Part shown: in pieces, positions 63,979-64,000 of the stretch
Position numbering within the stretch: position 1 is the stretch's first letter
Layout of the letters: each line of letters opens with the position of its first letter
Origin: Bacillus sp. ISL-51
GTDB lineage: Bacteria; Bacillota; Bacilli; Bacillales; Bacillaceae
Assembly (NCBI RefSeq): GCF_018613535.1
Contig: NZ_JAGGQB010000006.1
Span: 490,880 to 554,879, forward strand
Length of the DNA: 64,000 bases
Reading direction: 5' to 3'
The notes under the pieces: generated by a model
The model's input: the letters and a program-made list of their open reading frames with translations, nothing else
What the model was told of the DNA's origin: nothing
The model's database searches: none
Position numbers and translations under genes: made by a program

Positions 63979-64000
63979 TGGGACTGACCCCCTAGAATGA
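63979..64000. mobile_element. Possible end of an IS3-family insertion sequence
   Basis: The window ends in TGGGACTGACCCCCTAGAATGA. This resembles the terminal inverted repeats of IS150-group elements (TGNACTGACCCC...). No transposase is visible because the sequence stops here. Confidence 0.3.

Overview
The window reads as chromosome from a Bacillus subtilis-group organism, most like B. amyloliquefaciens/velezensis. Gene order follows the B. subtilis 168 stretch from zwf to rsiX almost exactly. Several encoded proteins (Fur, YqjM, CoaA, LysA, SpoIIAA, SigF) match their recalled B. subtilis relatives nearly residue for residue, but the DNA and some loci differ. Gene order and identities are from memory of the families and of strain 168; no database was searched. 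I see no rRNA, tRNA, CRISPR array, prophage or complete mobile element. This is mostly ordinary core genome, with accessory change limited to a few short scars.

Layout. 1-20 kb is metabolism and DNA repair: zwf start, rnz, a Cys-poor ribosomal protein L33 gene under a Zur box, yqjL, the old yellow enzyme yqjM, proI behind a proline T-box, yqjP, yqjQ, dsdA, coaA, yqjT, yqjU, yqjV, the SOS-type DNA polymerase pair yqjW/yqjX, the yqjY-yqkC cluster, yqkD, yqkE, yqkF and the FtsZ inhibitor mciZ. Two decayed genes lie here: an AI-2E-family transporter (11.4-11.9 kb) and a MerR regulator (17.7-18.2 kb). 19.7-32.6 kb holds nudF with an endonuclease Q homologue, ansR and ansAB (asparagine to fumarate), mleN/mleA (malate), spoIIM, fur, yqzK, xerD, and deoB-pupG (nucleoside salvage).

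32.7-40.7 kb is a sporulation block: dacF, spoIIAA-spoIIAB-sigF and the spoVA operon that moves dipicolinic acid. Recognisable sigma-F, sigma-H, Spo0A and sigma-G sites stand in front of the matching genes. lysA follows, and diaminopimelate is also a dipicolinate-pathway relative. 42-50 kb holds ypuA, ppiB, a CcdC-like membrane gene, the signal peptidase sipS, ypuD and the rib operon behind an FMN riboswitch. 50-55 kb holds ypuF, a tiny sigma-K-type gene, scpAB (chromosome condensation), ypuI and the spore-cortex operon dacB-spmA-spmB. 55-64 kb holds rluB, the cytochrome c maturation and redox-signalling operon resABCDE, and sigX-rsiX with an autoregulatory promoter.

Regulation is unusually readable. 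I could place a Zur box, a PerR box, a LexA box, a cre site, a T-box, an FMN riboswitch, three ECF promoters and a set of sporulation promoters by eye. I did not find a convincing undescribed multi-gene system. The best leads are the intact Zur-controlled L33 gene, the sigma-K-type promoter on a 29-residue protein, the coupled nudF-endoQ pair, the terminator inside the end of yqkK, the two pseudogenes, and a possible insertion-sequence end at the right edge.
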